Below, piece by piece: positions 6,080 through 7,004 of a stretch of 7,004 nt of DNA (positions are counted from its first letter, which is position 1; every line of letters starts with the position of its first letter). Under the pieces are notes generated by a model. That model was not told the origin of the DNA. It did not search any database and was given only the letters and a program-made list of their open reading frames with translations. Source of the DNA: an uncultured Clostridia bacterium (GTDB taxonomy: Bacteria; Bacillota; Clostridia; Oscillospirales; Acutalibacteraceae); assembly GCA_944384865.1 (NCBI GenBank), contig CALWVC010000077.1, forward strand, positions 1 to 7,004. The letters run 5' to 3'. A program made the translations under genes and the position numbers.

Positions 6080-6128
6080 GACAAACAGGGCTTTCCGGTA
6101 CTTTGGGTATCGGAAAGCCCTGTTTGTC
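6080..6128 (+). terminator. 22-bp hairpin at the end of the scaffold/GGGtGRT operon
   Basis: GACAAACAGGGCTTTCCG (6080-6097) pairs perfectly over 18 bp with 6111-6128. A G-U pair and three further pairs (6098-6101 with 6107-6110) close on loop TTTGG. It lies 30 bases after the stop codon, which suits a terminator, but no U-run follows on either strand (GCTTTCGC on the plus strand). It may instead be a 3' stabilising structure. The next stretch, to 6211, shows no gene. Confidence 0.55.
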
Positions 6129-6211
6129 GCTTTCGCATGAAAATCCGCCGCGAACGTCACAACGTCCGCGACGGCATGGCAAGCGCCCCTGTTGAAAGGC
6201 CGCTATGCAAA

Positions 6212-6657
6212 CTAATATTTTATACGTATGTCAATGATCTTTTTCAGGAACGGCAGATCACGGGTCTGCGCATTATCAACCCTGAACGTACAGCTACAAA
6301 CGTTTTCAAAGGTTTTCCCAAATATCACTTTTTGTTTTCCGCCGCCACATGAACCGCAATTCCCGCAATAATCTATATGACTCCAAGCAATTTTTTAATC
6401 TCTTCAGCCACCGAAGCATCTTCGTAAGCTTTACGATCATCCGGCCATACCGTGCAAAAATGATCCGGATCATCAGGAGCCTTTATGGCAATAAAGCAAA
6501 CACATTCTTCGTTGCGCTTAACGGATTTGATGAAAACACACGAAAATACCGGCAGGGATACACATTGTCTGCAATCCGCACATTGGTAAGTGGATCGGTT
6601 TCCTCTTAAAATAAAGATGTAATCAAATTTGTGGGCGGAAAAATCGATAAAAAACAT
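6212..6657 (-). pseudogene. Frameshifted minus-strand gene for a small Cys-rich protein, unrecognised
   Basis: Two consecutive minus-strand reading frames look like halves of one protein. The first (6657-6373, 94 codons) contains YQCADCRQCVSLPVFSCVF and DPDHFCTVWPDD and ends at TAG just after AEEIKK. The second (open from 6394 to the stop at 6212-6214) has no start codon and continues with HIDYCGNCGSCGGGKQK, then IFGKTFENVCSCTFRVDN, DLPFLKKIIDIR. They meet at a run of six A on the minus strand (plus-strand 6391-6396). One extra A would join them into about 148 residues with CX2CX2C near 26-32 and again at 98-104, suggesting a metal-binding protein. No ribosome binding site precedes the ATG, a TAG abuts it, and the 5' end overlaps the tnpV relic, so the front is probably also lost. 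I cannot name the family. Confidence 0.5.
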
Positions 6658-6896
6658 CTATGAAACAGCAGGCGATACATATCAAAGACCAGGTGATTAT
6701 GAACTTCCAAACCTCAACCACAACCAGAAGAACAACAGTTCATCGGCGTATAGGACAGCGGTATCGGCCACACTTAAAGCAGAATATCGTATTCTGTATT
6801 ATAATCAATCCGACGCCTCTGTGGAGTGGTGCGGAAGATGAATATATCCATAACCGAGCTGTCGAGATCGTAAACAGCCAGGTTATTTTCGTATGA
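6638..6896 (+). pseudogene. tnpV: tnpV-like gene relic (transposon protein TnpV family), frameshifted and internally deleted
   Basis: TnpV proteins, of about 120 residues and unknown function, occur on clostridial Tn4451-like and related integrated elements. The family's order of motifs is kept here but scattered over frames. Frame 2 from 6638 gives KNIYETAGDTYQRPGDYEL then PNLN (the usual YE-x-GG-TY...GDY...PNL start). Frame 3 gives IGQRYRPHLKQ (6750-6782). Frame 2 gives EYRILYYN (6782-6805). About 50 residues of the normal middle are then missing and VEWCGRMN follows. Frame 3 finally gives NRAVEIVNSQVIFV and the stop at 6894-6896, matching the family's last residues. At least three frame changes plus the deletion make it non-functional. 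The family call is by recall of its consensus. Confidence 0.75.
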
Positions 6897-7004
6897 GGGA
6901 GCAAAATTATCATCTGTATCTTTCGGGTAATGAGCGAATCTTTGTGATTCAAAATCTCATTTGGTTTCAGAATGAACTGCGTGAGGCAGGACTGTATACC
7001 GATA
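6893..7004 (+). CDS. Small hypothetical protein coupled to the tnpV relic (partial, cut by window end)
   Basis: An ATG at 6893 overlaps the old tnpV stop codon as ATGA and opens a frame that stays open for 37 codons to the window edge. It reads MREQNYHLYLSGNERIFVIQ and continues with a segment ending ELREAGLYTD. It resembles the start of small proteins encoded next to tnpV on clostridial mobile elements (Y-x-(I/L)-YL...L...G-x-YTD), but this is from memory and not certain. The overlap suggests it was once translated together with tnpV. Whether it is intact cannot be told from the visible 37 codons. Confidence 0.5.
   Translation, partial: MREQNYHLYLSGNERIFVIQNLIWFQNELREAGLYTD

Noticed and set aside
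5495..6160. Minus-strand open frame of 221 codons opposite GGGtGRT
   Set aside because: It runs through the 22-bp hairpin and is explained by antisense of a well-conserved gene.
6149..6170. Imperfect hairpin CGCG-A-ACGT / ACGT-C-CGCG with loop CACA
   Set aside because: Two 4-bp arms with a mismatch and no T-run; too weak to call a terminator or RNA gene.
6077..6352. Plus-strand open frame of 91 codons after the GGGtGRT gene
   Set aside because: It would begin with TTG just before the hairpin, encode the hairpin stem, and has no ribosome binding site. The minus strand in 6212-6350 gives a more protein-like reading.
6349..6609. Plus-strand open frame of 86 codons
   Set aside because: Composition is poor in Gly and Ala and shows no motif. 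The minus strand over the same bases reads as a Cys-rich protein.

Overview
The window looks like chromosomal DNA of an anaerobic, fairly GC-rich Firmicute, probably a clostridium of the gut type (Oscillospirales-like; the rank is my inference). The pointers are an Rnf operon in the order D-G-E-A-B, which is the firmicute arrangement, strong AGGAGG-type ribosome binding sites, SigA-type promoters with exact 17-bp spacers, a GGGtGRT-family gene, and relics of a TnpV-type mobile element.

Layout. Positions 2-2682 hold the distal part of an rnf operon: the end of rnfD, then rnfG, rnfE, rnfA and rnfB, tightly packed with 4-11 bp overlaps. Together with the unseen rnfC they would form the membrane complex that couples ferredoxin oxidation and NAD+ reduction to ion pumping. 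An ArsC/Spx-family thioredoxin-fold gene (2744-3094) follows and ends at a short terminator. A separately promoted glycoside hydrolase family 16 beta-glucanase gene (3351-4082) has a LacI-like dyad just upstream of its -35 box and a strong terminator behind it. Next come two tandem 21-bp palindromic repeats, a clear promoter, and a two-gene operon (4323-6049) encoding an IscU/NifU-like scaffold protein and a GGGtGRT-family protein of unknown function. A 22-bp hairpin closes that operon.

From about 6200 to the right edge the DNA is more AT-rich and decayed. It holds a minus-strand cysteine-rich gene broken by a frameshift at an A6 run (6212-6657), a tnpV-like gene with frameshifts and an internal deletion (6638-6896), and the start of a small apparently intact gene that overlaps the tnpV stop codon (6893-7004, cut by the window edge). 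This is the worn edge of an integrated mobile element.

How the parts fit. The rnf genes serve energy conservation. The IscU-like/GGGtGRT pair is the least understood conserved unit here and could relate to Fe-S cluster or metal handling in an Fe-S-rich anaerobe; that link is inference. The GH16 enzyme has no signal peptide, so it may act on imported beta-glucan fragments. No tRNA, rRNA or CRISPR array was seen.
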